Source: Pseudomonadota bacterium (GTDB lineage Bacteria > Pseudomonadota > Gammaproteobacteria > Steroidobacterales > Steroidobacteraceae). From it: a DNA stretch of 64,000 nucleotides. The first letter of the stretch is position 1; every line of letters begins with the position of its first letter. Shown here piece after piece: positions 50,736 to 59,336 of the stretch. The notes under the pieces are model-generated. The model had not been told where the DNA came from. It ran no database searches and worked only from the letters and a program-made list of their open reading frames with translations. The stretch spans positions 1 through 64,000 of the forward strand of contig JAEYUC010000108.1 of assembly GCA_023433705.1 (NCBI GenBank), written 5' to 3'. A program made the position numbers and the translations under genes.

Positions 50736-51608
50736 ATGTCGCAAGTCGAGTGCGTATGGCCAATAGCCGCGGAGCTTGGTGAAGGCCCACTCTGGTCGGC
50801 CTCCGAGCAGGCTGTCTGGTTCGTCGATATCAAAGGTCTCGCCATTCACCGCTTCCATCCGGAAAGCGGAGAAAAGCGCTCCTGGCCCGCGCCCGCGCGC
50901 ATCGGGTTCCTGTTGCCCACGCGCGAGGGCTGGCTGATCGCCGGCCTCAAGACGGGCCTGCACCGCTTCAATCCCGAGACCGGCAATTTCTCGCTGCTGC
51001 ACGTCGTGGAGCCGCACGCGCCTAACAACCGTCTCAACGACGGGTTCGTCGACTCCGAGGGTTTCCTGTGGTTCGGGTCGATGGACGACAACGAAGAGGA
51101 GCCGAGCGGCGCCTTGTACCAGCTCACCTCGATGGGCTGCGTCACGCGCGATCCCGGTTACGTCGTCACGAACGGCCCGGCCGAATGTCCGCGGGGCCGC
51201 GTGCTCTATCACACCGACACGCTCGCGGGCGTCATCTACGCGTTCGATCGCGCGCGCTCCGGCACGCTGACCAACAAGCGCGTGTTCGTGCGACTGCCGC
51301 CGGGCTCGGGATATCCCGACGGTCCCTGCGTGGATGCGGAAGGCTGCATCTGGACCGGCCTGTTCGGCGGCTGGGGCCTGCATCGTTATTCGCCCCAGGG
51401 CGAACTGCTGGCCAAGATCGAACTACCGGTCTCCAACGTGACCAAGGCGGCCTTCGGCGGCCCGGACCTGCGCACTCTCTACATCACCAGCGCCCACGTG
51501 GGACTCGACGCGGAGCAGCGCCGGAAACAACCGCTCGCGGGCGGATTGTTCAGCACGCGTGTCGACGTTCCCGGATTGCCCCAAGGAGTCGTAACCCATG
51601 GCATCTGA
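50736..51608 (+). CDS. xylC: Xylonolactonase (SMP-30/gluconolactonase family)
   Basis: This 290-residue six-bladed beta-propeller enzyme hydrolyses xylonolactone to xylonate. The metal Glu is in ELGEGPLW, the Asn/Asp block is NNRLNDGFVDSEGFLWFGSM, and the C-terminal metal Asp lies in YPDGPCVDAEGCIWTGLF. It is 9 nt after xylB and overlaps the start of xylD by 11 nt, so the two are tightly coupled. Confidence 0.93.
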   Translation: MSQVECVWPIAAELGEGPLWSASEQAVWFVDIKGLAIHRFHPESGEKRSWPAPARIGFLLPTREGWLIAGLKTGLHRFNPETGNFSLLHVVEPHAPNNRLNDGFVDSEGFLWFGSMDDNEEEPSGALYQLTSMGCVTRDPGYVVTNGPAECPRGRVLYHTDTLAGVIYAFDRARSGTLTNKRVFVRLPPGSGYPDGPCVDAEGCIWTGLFGGWGLHRYSPQGELLAKIELPVSNVTKAAFGGPDLRTLYITSAHVGLDAEQRRKQPLAGGLFSTRVDVPGLPQGVVTHGI

Positions 51609-53379
51609 CGCCAAGAGCCGGCCGAGCCGGCGTTTCCGTTCGCGCGACTGGTTCGACGATCCGAAACATCTCGACATGGTGGCGCTGTATCTCGAGCGCT
51701 TCATGAACTACGGCCTGACGGCCGACGAACTGCTCTCGGGCAAACCCATCATCGGCATCGCGCAGACCGGCGGCGATCTCACGCCGTGCAACCGCGTGCA
51801 CCTCGACACGGTGAAGCGCGTGCGCGAAGGCATCCGCGACGCCGGCGGCGTGCCCATGGAGTTCCCGCTGCACCCGATCTTCGAGAACTGCCGGCGCCCG
51901 ACGGCGGCGCTCGATCGCAATCTCGCGTATCTCGGTCTCGTCGAGATCCTGCACGGCTACCCGATCGACGCGGTGGTGCTGACCACCGGCTGCGACAAGA
52001 CGACGCCCGCGCAGATCATGGCGGCTTCGACGGTCGACATTCCGGCCATCGTGTTGTCGGGCGGACCGATGCTCGACGGCTGGCACGAAGGCGATCTCGT
52101 CGGCTCGGGCACCGTCATCTGGCGCTCGCGCCGCAAGCTCGCCGCGGGAAAGATCAACGAGAAGCAGTTCCTCGAGGCCGCCGCGGCGTCCGCGCCTTCG
52201 CTCGGCCACTGCAACACGATGGGCACGGCGTCCACGATGAACGCGGTCGCCGAAGTGCTCGGCCTTTCGCTGCCGGGATGCGCGGCGATACCCGCGCCGT
52301 ATCGCGAACGCGGCCAGATTTCCTATGAAACCGGCCGGCGCATCGTCGAGATGGCGTACGAGGACCTGCGTCCGTCGCAGATCCTCAAGCGCGAATCCTT
52401 CCTCAACGCGATCGCGGCGATCGCGGCGATCGGCGGTTCGACGAACGCGCAGCCGCACCTGGTCGCGATGGCGCGCCACGCGGGCGTCGAGATCACGCCC
52501 GCCGACTGGATGACCTACGGCCGCGACATTCCGCTCATCGTGAACATGCAGCCCGCGGGCAAGTATCTCGGCGAGAAATTCCACCGCGCGGGCGGCGTGC
52601 CTGCGGTCGTCAGCGAACTGCTGCGCAAGGGCAAACTCGACGGCAAGGCTCTCACGGTCACCGGCAAGACGCTGGCCGAAAACGTGAAGGGCCGCGTCTC
52701 GCTGGATTCCGACGTCATCACGAGCTACGACGAGCCGGTGCAGGAAAAGGCGGGATTCCTCGTCCTGAAGGGAAACCTGTTCGATTTCGCGATCATGAAA
52801 ACCAGCGTGATTTCGGCGGAATTCCGCAAGCGTTACCTCGGCAACGGCAGCAGCTTCGAATGCCGCGCCGTCGTGTTCGACGGCTCGACCGACTATCACG
52901 ACCGCATCAACGATCCGTCGCTCGGCATCGACGAGAACACGATTCTCGTCATCCGCGGCTCAGGTCCGCTCGGCTGGCCGGGCTCCGCCGAAGTCGTGAA
53001 CATGCAGCCGCCGGATGCGCTGCTGAAGCGCGGCATCACGAGCCTGCCGACGCTCGGCGACGGACGGCAGTCCGGCACTTCGGACAGTCCGTCGATTCTC
53101 AATTGCTCGCCGGAGAGCGCCGCCGGCGGCGGGCTCGCATGGCTGCGCACCGGCGACAGGATCCGCATCGACGTCGAGAAAGGCACCTGCGACGCACTGG
53201 TCTCCGACGAGGAAATCGCGCGCCGCAAGAAAGAAGGGCTGCCGCCCGTGCCCGAGAGCGCGACACCGTGGCAGGAGCTCTATCGCTCCACCGTCGGGCA
53301 GCTCGATAGCGGCGCCGTCATGGAAATGGCGGTGAAATATCGCGGTGTCGCGAAGAAGACGCCGCGCCATAATCACTGA
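51598..53379 (+). CDS. xylD: D-xylonate dehydratase (IlvD/EDD family)
   Basis: This 593-residue iron-sulfur enzyme dehydrates xylonate to 2-keto-3-deoxyxylonate. Family blocks with cluster and metal residues are TGGDLTPCNRVHLDTVK, TTGCDKTTPAQIMAA, GHCNTMGTASTMNAVAE, AIGGSTNAQPHL and PSILNCSPESAAGGGLAWL. It resembles sugar-acid dehydratases of this family (residue stretch FRSRDWFDDPKHLDMVALYL at the N terminus) more than branched-chain IlvD. AAGGAG lies 9 nt before the ATG, inside the end of xylC. Confidence 0.94.
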   Translation: MASDAKSRPSRRFRSRDWFDDPKHLDMVALYLERFMNYGLTADELLSGKPIIGIAQTGGDLTPCNRVHLDTVKRVREGIRDAGGVPMEFPLHPIFENCRRPTAALDRNLAYLGLVEILHGYPIDAVVLTTGCDKTTPAQIMAASTVDIPAIVLSGGPMLDGWHEGDLVGSGTVIWRSRRKLAAGKINEKQFLEAAAASAPSLGHCNTMGTASTMNAVAEVLGLSLPGCAAIPAPYRERGQISYETGRRIVEMAYEDLRPSQILKRESFLNAIAAIAAIGGSTNAQPHLVAMARHAGVEITPADWMTYGRDIPLIVNMQPAGKYLGEKFHRAGGVPAVVSELLRKGKLDGKALTVTGKTLAENVKGRVSLDSDVITSYDEPVQEKAGFLVLKGNLFDFAIMKTSVISAEFRKRYLGNGSSFECRAVVFDGSTDYHDRINDPSLGIDENTILVIRGSGPLGWPGSAEVVNMQPPDALLKRGITSLPTLGDGRQSGTSDSPSILNCSPESAAGGGLAWLRTGDRIRIDVEKGTCDALVSDEEIARRKKEGLPPVPESATPWQELYRSTVGQLDSGAVMEMAVKYRGVAKKTPRHNH

Positions 53380-53400
53380 CCATTCTCGAGAGAGGTCCCG

Positions 53401-54864
53401 ATGAGTCCGACGCGCCTGACCGAGGCGAGCCTTCATTCCGTGCGCTCCGGCACGATCCTGCCGACCTACGATCGCGCGGCGACGCGTTTCGGCATCGTAC
53501 ACATCGGTCCCGGCGCATTTCATCGCGCGCACCAGGCGTATTACGTGGACACGCTGCTGCACGCCGACAAGCGCTGGGCCATCTCCGCGCTGTCGTTGAA
53601 GAGCACGGGCCTGCGCGATGCGCTCGCTCCACAACAGGGGCTGTACACGCTGATCGAGCTCGGCGCCGCGCCGCGCGCGCGCATCATCGGCGCGATCCGC
53701 GAACTGCTGGTCGGTTCGACCGACGCGGAGAAAGCCTTCGAGCGCCTGACCGCGCGCGACACGCGCATCGTGTCGCTCACCGTCACGGAAAAGGGTTACT
53801 GCCTCGACGCGCGCAATGCGCTCGACCTCGAGAACCCCGACATTACGCACGACCTCGCCAATCCTGCCGCGCCGCGCAGCACCATCGGCTGGATCGTCGA
53901 AGCGCTGCGTCGCCGCCGCGCGCAGAACGTCGGCGCGTTCACCGTGCTGAGCTGCGACAACCTGCCGGACAACGGCGCGGTGCTGCATCGCGCGCTGGTC
54001 GCGTTCGCGCGCGCAACCGATGCGGATCTCGCGAAGTGGATCGAGGCGGAAGTCGTGTGTCCGCGCACGATGGTCGACAGCATCACGCCCGCGACTGACG
54101 ACGCGCTGCGCGACCGCGCGAAGGCACTCACGGGCGTCATCGACGAATGGCCCATCCAGCGCGAGCCGTTCACGCAGTGGGTCATCGAAGACGTGCCCGC
54201 GATGCGCGACGCGGACTGGCAATCGGTGGGTGTAACGCTCGCGAAGGACGTCGGCGTCTACGATCGCGCGAAGCTGCGCCTGGTCAACGGACCGCATTCC
54301 ACCCTCACCTACCTGGGCCTGCTGCGCGGCCACGAATCCGTCGCGGACGCCATGCGTGACGAGCAGCTCGCGCGTTTCGTCGAACTACTCATGACGGAGG
54401 ATCTCGCGCCCAGCCTGGGCCCCTCGCCCGGACTCGACGTCGGGCACTACATCTCCGCGGTGCTCGCGCGCTTCCGCAATCCCGGCATCAAGCACCTGTT
54501 GAGCCAGATCGCCTGGGACGGCTCGAAGAAGCTGCCGGTGCGCGTCACGCCCGTGGTCGCCGAGGCCCTCGCGGCCGGAAGACCCATCCACCGGCTCGTC
54601 ATGCCGCTCGCGGCGTGGATGCGCTTCGTCACGCGCCAGGCGAAGGCAGGCGTCGCGATCGTCGATCCCGATGCCGCGCGTCTCACGCAGATCGGCCGGG
54701 AGTGCACCGGCGATGCGAAGGCGGACGTCGCGCGATTCGCCGTCTGCGAGGCGGTGCTGCCACCGGCAATCTTCGCGGACGAGAAATTCCGCCGCGAGCT
54801 CGAATCAGCCTACGAACGGCTTGCGCAGCCGCAGGCCGCCATCACCCCGGAGTTGTCCGCATGA
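53401..54864 (+). CDS. uxuB: Fructuronate reductase / mannitol dehydrogenase family
   Basis: This 487-residue long-chain polyol dehydrogenase most likely reduces fructuronate (from UxaC) to mannonate (for ManD), closing the glucuronate route. Motifs are the dinucleotide site VHIGPGAFHRAHQAYY, SLTVTEKGYCLD, the active-site SCDNLPDNG, VCPRTMVDSITPATDD and KLRLVNGPHSTLTYLGLL. Mannitol 2-dehydrogenase is the main alternative. It follows xylD by 21 nt with GAGAGG before the ATG, so a uronate-branch gene is attached to the xylose operon. Its stop overlaps the next ATG (ATGA). Confidence 0.87.
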   Translation: MSPTRLTEASLHSVRSGTILPTYDRAATRFGIVHIGPGAFHRAHQAYYVDTLLHADKRWAISALSLKSTGLRDALAPQQGLYTLIELGAAPRARIIGAIRELLVGSTDAEKAFERLTARDTRIVSLTVTEKGYCLDARNALDLENPDITHDLANPAAPRSTIGWIVEALRRRRAQNVGAFTVLSCDNLPDNGAVLHRALVAFARATDADLAKWIEAEVVCPRTMVDSITPATDDALRDRAKALTGVIDEWPIQREPFTQWVIEDVPAMRDADWQSVGVTLAKDVGVYDRAKLRLVNGPHSTLTYLGLLRGHESVADAMRDEQLARFVELLMTEDLAPSLGPSPGLDVGHYISAVLARFRNPGIKHLLSQIAWDGSKKLPVRVTPVVAEALAAGRPIHRLVMPLAAWMRFVTRQAKAGVAIVDPDAARLTQIGRECTGDAKADVARFAVCEAVLPPAIFADEKFRRELESAYERLAQPQAAITPELSA

Positions 54865-55256
54865 GCACCTCGCGCCGAACCTTCATCGCCGCCGCGGCCA
54901 CGGTGGCCGCGACCAATGCCGGAGCATCGACCGCCGTGAACGACTATCCGAAACTCGTGCATCACGTGTTCTTCTGGCTGAAGAATCCGGATTCGAAGGA
55001 AGACCTCGCGAAACTGCTCGCGGGTCTGCGCACGCTCGCGAAGATCGAGACGGTGCGCGGCGCGCACTTCGGCGTGCCGGCGAGCACCGAGAAACGCGAC
55101 GTTGTCGACAACAGCTACAGCGCCTCTGAGATCCTGTTCTTCGACGACACGGCCGGGCAGAAAATCTACCAGGACCACCCGATCCACCAGCAGTTCGTCG
55201 CCGACTGCTCACACTTGTGGGAAAGGGTAGTCGTCTACGACGCGATCTCGGCCTGA
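54861..55256 (+). CDS. Tat-exported Dabb (stress-responsive alpha/beta barrel) protein
   Basis: This 131-residue protein begins with a Tat-type signal (SRRTFIAAAATVAATNAGA) followed by one Dabb domain: KLVHHVFFWLKNPDSKEDLA, VRGAHFGVPAS, YSASEILFFDDTAGQKIYQD and HPIHQQFV. Dabb proteins are small dimeric barrels, some acting as cyclases or heme-like binding folds; most are cytoplasmic. It is coupled to uxuB by ATGA and is the last gene of the xyl operon. Its role in xylose or uronate use is unknown. A short palindrome CTGACGGTCGGTCAG (55253-55267) joins its stop to the convergent halogenase stop. Confidence 0.8.
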   Translation: MSTSRRTFIAAAATVAATNAGASTAVNDYPKLVHHVFFWLKNPDSKEDLAKLLAGLRTLAKIETVRGAHFGVPASTEKRDVVDNSYSASEILFFDDTAGQKIYQDHPIHQQFVADCSHLWERVVVYDAISA

Positions 55257-55263
55257 CGGTCGG

Positions 55264-56784
55264 TCAGTCCTTCGCGGCCGCCTGCTTCACCGCCTGGTCG
55301 CTCGCGCCGCAGTAGACGTCGAGGAACTGCTTGTGTGAGGGCAGTTTCGCGACCGTGCTCGCGATGCTGTTCCTGAGCGTCGCGAGCATGTTGCGCGTGC
55401 GGTCATCGCCCAGTGCATCTGCCATGAAGTGATGCGCGCGCGGCATGATCCGCTGTCCCACCAGCACCTGCACCCACGAATCGACCCGGAACACGTCCGC
55501 GGCATCCGGAAAGATCAGGCCTGTCTCGCGGAACAACTCGAGCCGATGCGCGAGCGAATCCGGAATGGCCATGTCGCGGCAATCGCGCCAATAGGGCGTG
55601 TCGTCGCGCTCGGTGGCCTTGTAGTGCAACACGATGAAGTCGCGGATGCGCTCGTATTCGGTCTTCGATTCCTGGTTGTACTGGCGAGTCAGTGACTCGC
55701 TGTACCCGGCGGCCGGGAACAGCTTCAAGAGGCGCGTGATGCCGGCCTGGATCAGGTGGATGCTCGTGGACTCGAGCGGCTCCACGAAACCGCTCGCGAG
55801 ACCGATGGCGACGCAGTTCTTGACCCAGGCGCTCTTGCGCCGGCCCGTCTTGAATTTCAGCAGCCGCAGCTCGACGCGGATGTTGCCCTCGATGTTGTCC
55901 ATGAGGACCTTGCGCGCTTCGTCGTCCGTCGTGTACGCGGTCGAGTACACGTGGCCGGTTCCCTGGCGGTGCTGCAGCGGGATCTTCCACTGCCAGCCGG
56001 ACTGGTGCGCGATCGCGCGCGTGTAGGGAGGAATGTTGTCGAGTGGATAGTCGGTCTGCAGCGCGAGCGCGCTGTCGTTGCGCAACCACTGGGTCCAGTC
56101 CTCGTAACCGGCCTTGAGTGTCTGCTCGATGAGCAGGCCACGAAAGCCGGTGCAATCGATGAACAGGTCGCCGTCGATGCGCTGGCCCGACTCCATCACC
56201 ACCGCCTCGATGAAACCGGACTCGGGATGCTGGATCACCTGCCCGATCTTGCCTTCCACGCGCTTGACGCCGCGAGCCTCGCTGCGTGCCCGCAGGAAAC
56301 GCGCGTACAACGTCGCGTCGAAGTGGTAGGCGTAGTTGATCGGCGAATTCTCGGACGTGTGGAACTTGTGTTCGCGCGCCGCCTTGTGTTCGAAGCAATA
56401 GTCGCCGAGCTCGTCGCCGAACCCGGCGGCATTGGCCGCCACCCAGTAGTGATGGAAGTTGCCGAGCCAGCTGCCCTTTCCGACCACACCGAACGAATGG
56501 ATGTAGCGGTCGCCGAGCCGCGCCCAGTTCTCGAACGAGATGCCGAGCTTTATGGATCCACGCGTTATGCGCAGGAACTCGCGCTCGTCGAGATCGAGGA
56601 TCTTGTGGAACGTACGGATGGTCGGGAACGTGGCTTCGCCGACGCCGACCGTGCCGATTTCCTCGGACTCGATCAGGGTGATGTCGAACGCGGGTCCGAG
56701 CTGCTGGGAAAGCGCCGCCGCCGCGCACCAGCCCGAAGTTCCGCCGCCCGCGATCACGACTTTCCTGACTGCTCGTTGTGTCAT
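55264..56784 (-). CDS. Flavin-dependent tryptophan-halogenase-like protein, copy 1
   Basis: This 506-residue protein has the FAD fold of tryptophan halogenases: IAGGGTSGW at the N terminus, VGVGEATFPTI, and the diagnostic WQWKIP (Trp264, Trp266), followed by ASGFVEPLESTSIHLIQAG. As I align it with PrnA, the essential Lys of the GEAT-P--QK segment is Thr58 here, so a normal HOCl-lysine mechanism is doubtful. It lies 3 nt after a paralogue on the same strand and ends a TonB-SapC-cupin-halogenase-halogenase set. No peptide or polyketide synthase is near, so a role in carbohydrate or aromatic (lignin-linked) compound handling is possible but unproven. Confidence 0.85.
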   Translation of the reverse strand: MTQRAVRKVVIAGGGTSGWCAAAALSQQLGPAFDITLIESEEIGTVGVGEATFPTIRTFHKILDLDEREFLRITRGSIKLGISFENWARLGDRYIHSFGVVGKGSWLGNFHHYWVAANAAGFGDELGDYCFEHKAAREHKFHTSENSPINYAYHFDATLYARFLRARSEARGVKRVEGKIGQVIQHPESGFIEAVVMESGQRIDGDLFIDCTGFRGLLIEQTLKAGYEDWTQWLRNDSALALQTDYPLDNIPPYTRAIAHQSGWQWKIPLQHRQGTGHVYSTAYTTDDEARKVLMDNIEGNIRVELRLLKFKTGRRKSAWVKNCVAIGLASGFVEPLESTSIHLIQAGITRLLKLFPAAGYSESLTRQYNQESKTEYERIRDFIVLHYKATERDDTPYWRDCRDMAIPDSLAHRLELFRETGLIFPDAADVFRVDSWVQVLVGQRIMPRAHHFMADALGDDRTRNMLATLRNSIASTVAKLPSHKQFLDVYCGASDQAVKQAAAKD

Positions 56785-56787
56785 GTC

Positions 56788-58290
56788 CTACTCCACTGTT
56801 TCCATCGTTTCCGCGGGGCAATAACGCCGCACGAATTCCTTGTGCATCGGCATCGTCGAAACGCCGCGCGCAATGTTGGTCTTCAACGACTCGAGCGCGC
56901 GGCGCAACCGCTGCTCGCCGAGCATCGCGCCCATGTGATGGTAATGCTTGGGCATGAGCCGCTGGCCGACCATGACGAATACCCACGAGGTGACGCTGAA
57001 CAGGTCGTCGGCGCCCTGCCACGCGAACCCGCTTTCGCGGAACAGCTCGATGCGCTCGGCCAGCGAGTCGGGCACCGTCATGTCGCGGCATGCGCGCCAG
57101 AACGGCGTGTCGTCACGTTCGGTGAGCTTGTAATGCAGGATGATGAAATCCCGGATGCGCTCGAATTCGAAGTTCGACTGTGCGTTGTAACGCTTCGCCA
57201 GGGTCTCGAAGTCGCCGCCGAACGGGAACATCTTGATGAGGCGGGTCACGCCCGCCTGGATCAGGTGGATGCTGGTGCTCTCGAGCGGCTCGAGGAATCC
57301 GCTCGACAGACCCATCGCGACGACGTTCTTGTCCCAGATCTTGCGGCGCCGCCCGGTGACATAGCGGATCAGCCGCGGCTCGAACAGCGGATCGCCGCGC
57401 AGGTTCGAGAGCAGCTCGGCGCGCGCCGCTTCCTCGGTGATGTGCGCGCTGCAGAAGACGAGTCCGTTGCCGACGCGATGTTGCAGCGGGATACGCCACT
57501 GCCAGCCCGCGCTGCGCGCCATCGAGCGTGTGTACGGGAGGATCCGGTCGGCGGAAGGGGTCTGGACCGCGAGCGCGCTGTCGGTGGGCAGCCAATTGCG
57601 CCAGTCGTCGTAGCCCGCCTTGAGCGTCTGCTCGATGAGCAGGCCGCGAAAGCCGGTGCAATCGATGAACAGCTCACCCTCGACGCGCGCGCCGCTTTCC
57701 ATCACCAGCGCCTTGACGTAGCCACTCTCGGGATCCTGCTCGACCGACTTAATCTTCCCCTCGATGCGATTCACGCCCTTGGGCTCGTACTTCGAACGCA
57801 GGTAACGCGCGTAAAGCCCGGCGTCCAGGTGGAAGGCGTAGTTCATCGACACGTTCTCGGAGATCGTGAACTTGCCCTCCTCCGCGGCCTTGTGCTCGAG
57901 ACAGTAATCGCCGAGTTCGTCGCCGAAACCCAGTGACTTCGCGAGGAGCCACATGTTGTGGAAGCCGCCCATCCAGGTCGTCTTGCCGATGTCGCCGAAG
58001 GCGTGGATGTAACGGTCGCCGATGCGAGCCCAGTCGTCGAAGCCGATGCCGAGCTTGAAGGTCGCCTGCGTCGCGCGCATGAATTCGCGCTCGTCGAGGC
58101 CGAGCAACGCGTGAAACGTGCGGATCGTGGGGATCGTCGCCTCGCCCACGCCCACCGTGCCGATCTCTTCGGATTCGACGAGCGTGATGTCGAGGATCGG
58201 ACCGAGCTGCTGCGCGAGCGCCGCGGCGACGGTCCAGCCCGCGGTTCCACCGCCCGCGACCACGACCCGTTTGACTGGTTGATTCTGCAC
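56788..58290 (-). CDS. Flavin-dependent tryptophan-halogenase-like protein, copy 2
   Basis: This 500-residue protein is a tandem paralogue of the next gene, sharing long blocks (SEEIGTVGVGEAT, FIDCTGFRGLLIEQTLKAGY, EPLESTSIHLIQAG). FAD motif VAGGGTAGW and halogenase signature WQWRIP are present. The position of the PrnA catalytic Lys again reads Thr58 (GEATIPTIRTF). It lies 11 nt after the cupin gene and 3 nt before copy 1. The pair may act as a heterodimer or on different substrates. Real halogenation should be treated as unproven. Confidence 0.85.
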   Translation of the reverse strand: MQNQPVKRVVVAGGGTAGWTVAAALAQQLGPILDITLVESEEIGTVGVGEATIPTIRTFHALLGLDEREFMRATQATFKLGIGFDDWARIGDRYIHAFGDIGKTTWMGGFHNMWLLAKSLGFGDELGDYCLEHKAAEEGKFTISENVSMNYAFHLDAGLYARYLRSKYEPKGVNRIEGKIKSVEQDPESGYVKALVMESGARVEGELFIDCTGFRGLLIEQTLKAGYDDWRNWLPTDSALAVQTPSADRILPYTRSMARSAGWQWRIPLQHRVGNGLVFCSAHITEEAARAELLSNLRGDPLFEPRLIRYVTGRRRKIWDKNVVAMGLSSGFLEPLESTSIHLIQAGVTRLIKMFPFGGDFETLAKRYNAQSNFEFERIRDFIILHYKLTERDDTPFWRACRDMTVPDSLAERIELFRESGFAWQGADDLFSVTSWVFVMVGQRLMPKHYHHMGAMLGEQRLRRALESLKTNIARGVSTMPMHKEFVRRYCPAETMETVE

Positions 58291-58301
58291 TCGGATCTCC
58301 C

Positions 58302-59327
58302 TCAGCGATTCAGGCGCTGAAGCAATTGCGCCCGCAGGCGGCGCGCCTTCGTCTCGTCCATCGGGGCGAGATTGCCGCGGGCCGCTTCGGGCAGATGCGC
58401 TCCGGCCTGGCCGGCCGGACCGAACACGTAGTAGTCGAACATCGCACGCCAGGCGCGTTTTTCCGTATCCGGGCGATCACGGATGCTGAGCAATGCGTGC
58501 AGCAGCGTGTACTGAGGAGAGTCCATGTAACCCGGCGTGGTGTTCCACCAGTAGTTCACCATCACGTTGAAGCTCTCGAGCGCGTTGACCTGGTGCCACC
58601 ACATCGATGGATAGAAGAACGCATCGCCCGGTTCGAGCTCGGCGACCTGCGCGGCCGCGAGCGCGTCGCGAAGTTTCGGAAAACGCTCGAAGTCGGGGGC
58701 GTGGATGTCGGTCATCGTGACGACCTGTCCGCCGGGCGTGGGCTCGAGCGGCCCCGGGTACAGGTTCGCGACCTGTTCCGGCGGGAAAACCGTGAAGCGG
58801 CGCCGGCCCACCAGACACACCGCGATGTTGTGCGAGATGTCGTGGTGCGCGAGCGCCGTCGTGCGGTTGCCGATCCACGCGGCGACCAGCGGCGGATTGT
58901 CGGCGAACATCGGGTGGTTCAGCGCGAGATCGTTCTCGGCGCGGAAGCCCGGTAGATAGGTATCGACGTCGGTCGAGCCGATGTAGATCGACGGCGCGGC
59001 CGCATCGTCGAGGTGCGAAAGGATGCGGTCGAGGTATTCGTCGAGCGGCACCCGGTCGGACTGGAAGTCGAGCCGCGTGGCGTCGCTCGTGTAGCCGAAG
59101 CGGCCCTCGAGCTCGGGCCGCGCGACGAACGCGACGACCTTGCGTCCCTGGTAGAAGGTCTTGAGATAAGCCGCCGCTTCGTGCGGCGTCGATTTGCGCG
59201 CGAGCGGCCAGTGCCGCGCCAGGCCCCGCAGAATCACGGGCTCCTGGTTTTCGATGAGATCGGCATACGGAACGGCATCGGGGGCGACGCCTTCGATCTC
59301 CCGGACCTTTTTCAAGATCTGCTGCAC
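58302..59327 (-). CDS. Cupin-like JmjC-domain dioxygenase
   Basis: This 341-residue protein resembles bacterial cupin_8/JmjC hydroxylases. The iron site is visible as His161/His162-x-Asp163 region (LAHHDISHNIAV) and a distal His in MWWHQVNAL; CLVGRRRFTVFPPEQ lies between as in FIH-like folds. Near the start, EPVILRGLARHWPL is typical of the family. Such enzymes use 2-oxoglutarate to hydroxylate proteins or small molecules. It sits 9 nt after SapC and 11 nt before the halogenase pair, a gene set often found beside TonB receptors. The substrate is unknown. Confidence 0.87.
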   Translation of the reverse strand: MQQILKKVREIEGVAPDAVPYADLIENQEPVILRGLARHWPLARKSTPHEAAAYLKTFYQGRKVVAFVARPELEGRFGYTSDATRLDFQSDRVPLDEYLDRILSHLDDAAAPSIYIGSTDVDTYLPGFRAENDLALNHPMFADNPPLVAAWIGNRTTALAHHDISHNIAVCLVGRRRFTVFPPEQVANLYPGPLEPTPGGQVVTMTDIHAPDFERFPKLRDALAAAQVAELEPGDAFFYPSMWWHQVNALESFNVMVNYWWNTTPGYMDSPQYTLLHALLSIRDRPDTEKRAWRAMFDYYVFGPAGQAGAHLPEAARGNLAPMDETKARRLRAQLLQRLNR

Positions 59328-59336
59328 ATCGGAATT

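Noticed and set aside
51598..53379. Dihydroxyacid dehydratase (ilvD) of branched-chain synthesis.
   Set aside because: No other ilv genes are near, and the flanking lactonase, dehydrogenases and KDX dehydratase point to xylonate dehydratase.
55264..59327. Part of a halogenated natural-product biosynthetic cluster.
   Set aside because: No peptide synthetase, polyketide synthase, prenyltransferase or tailoring genes are present. The setting is TonB, SapC and sugar catabolism.
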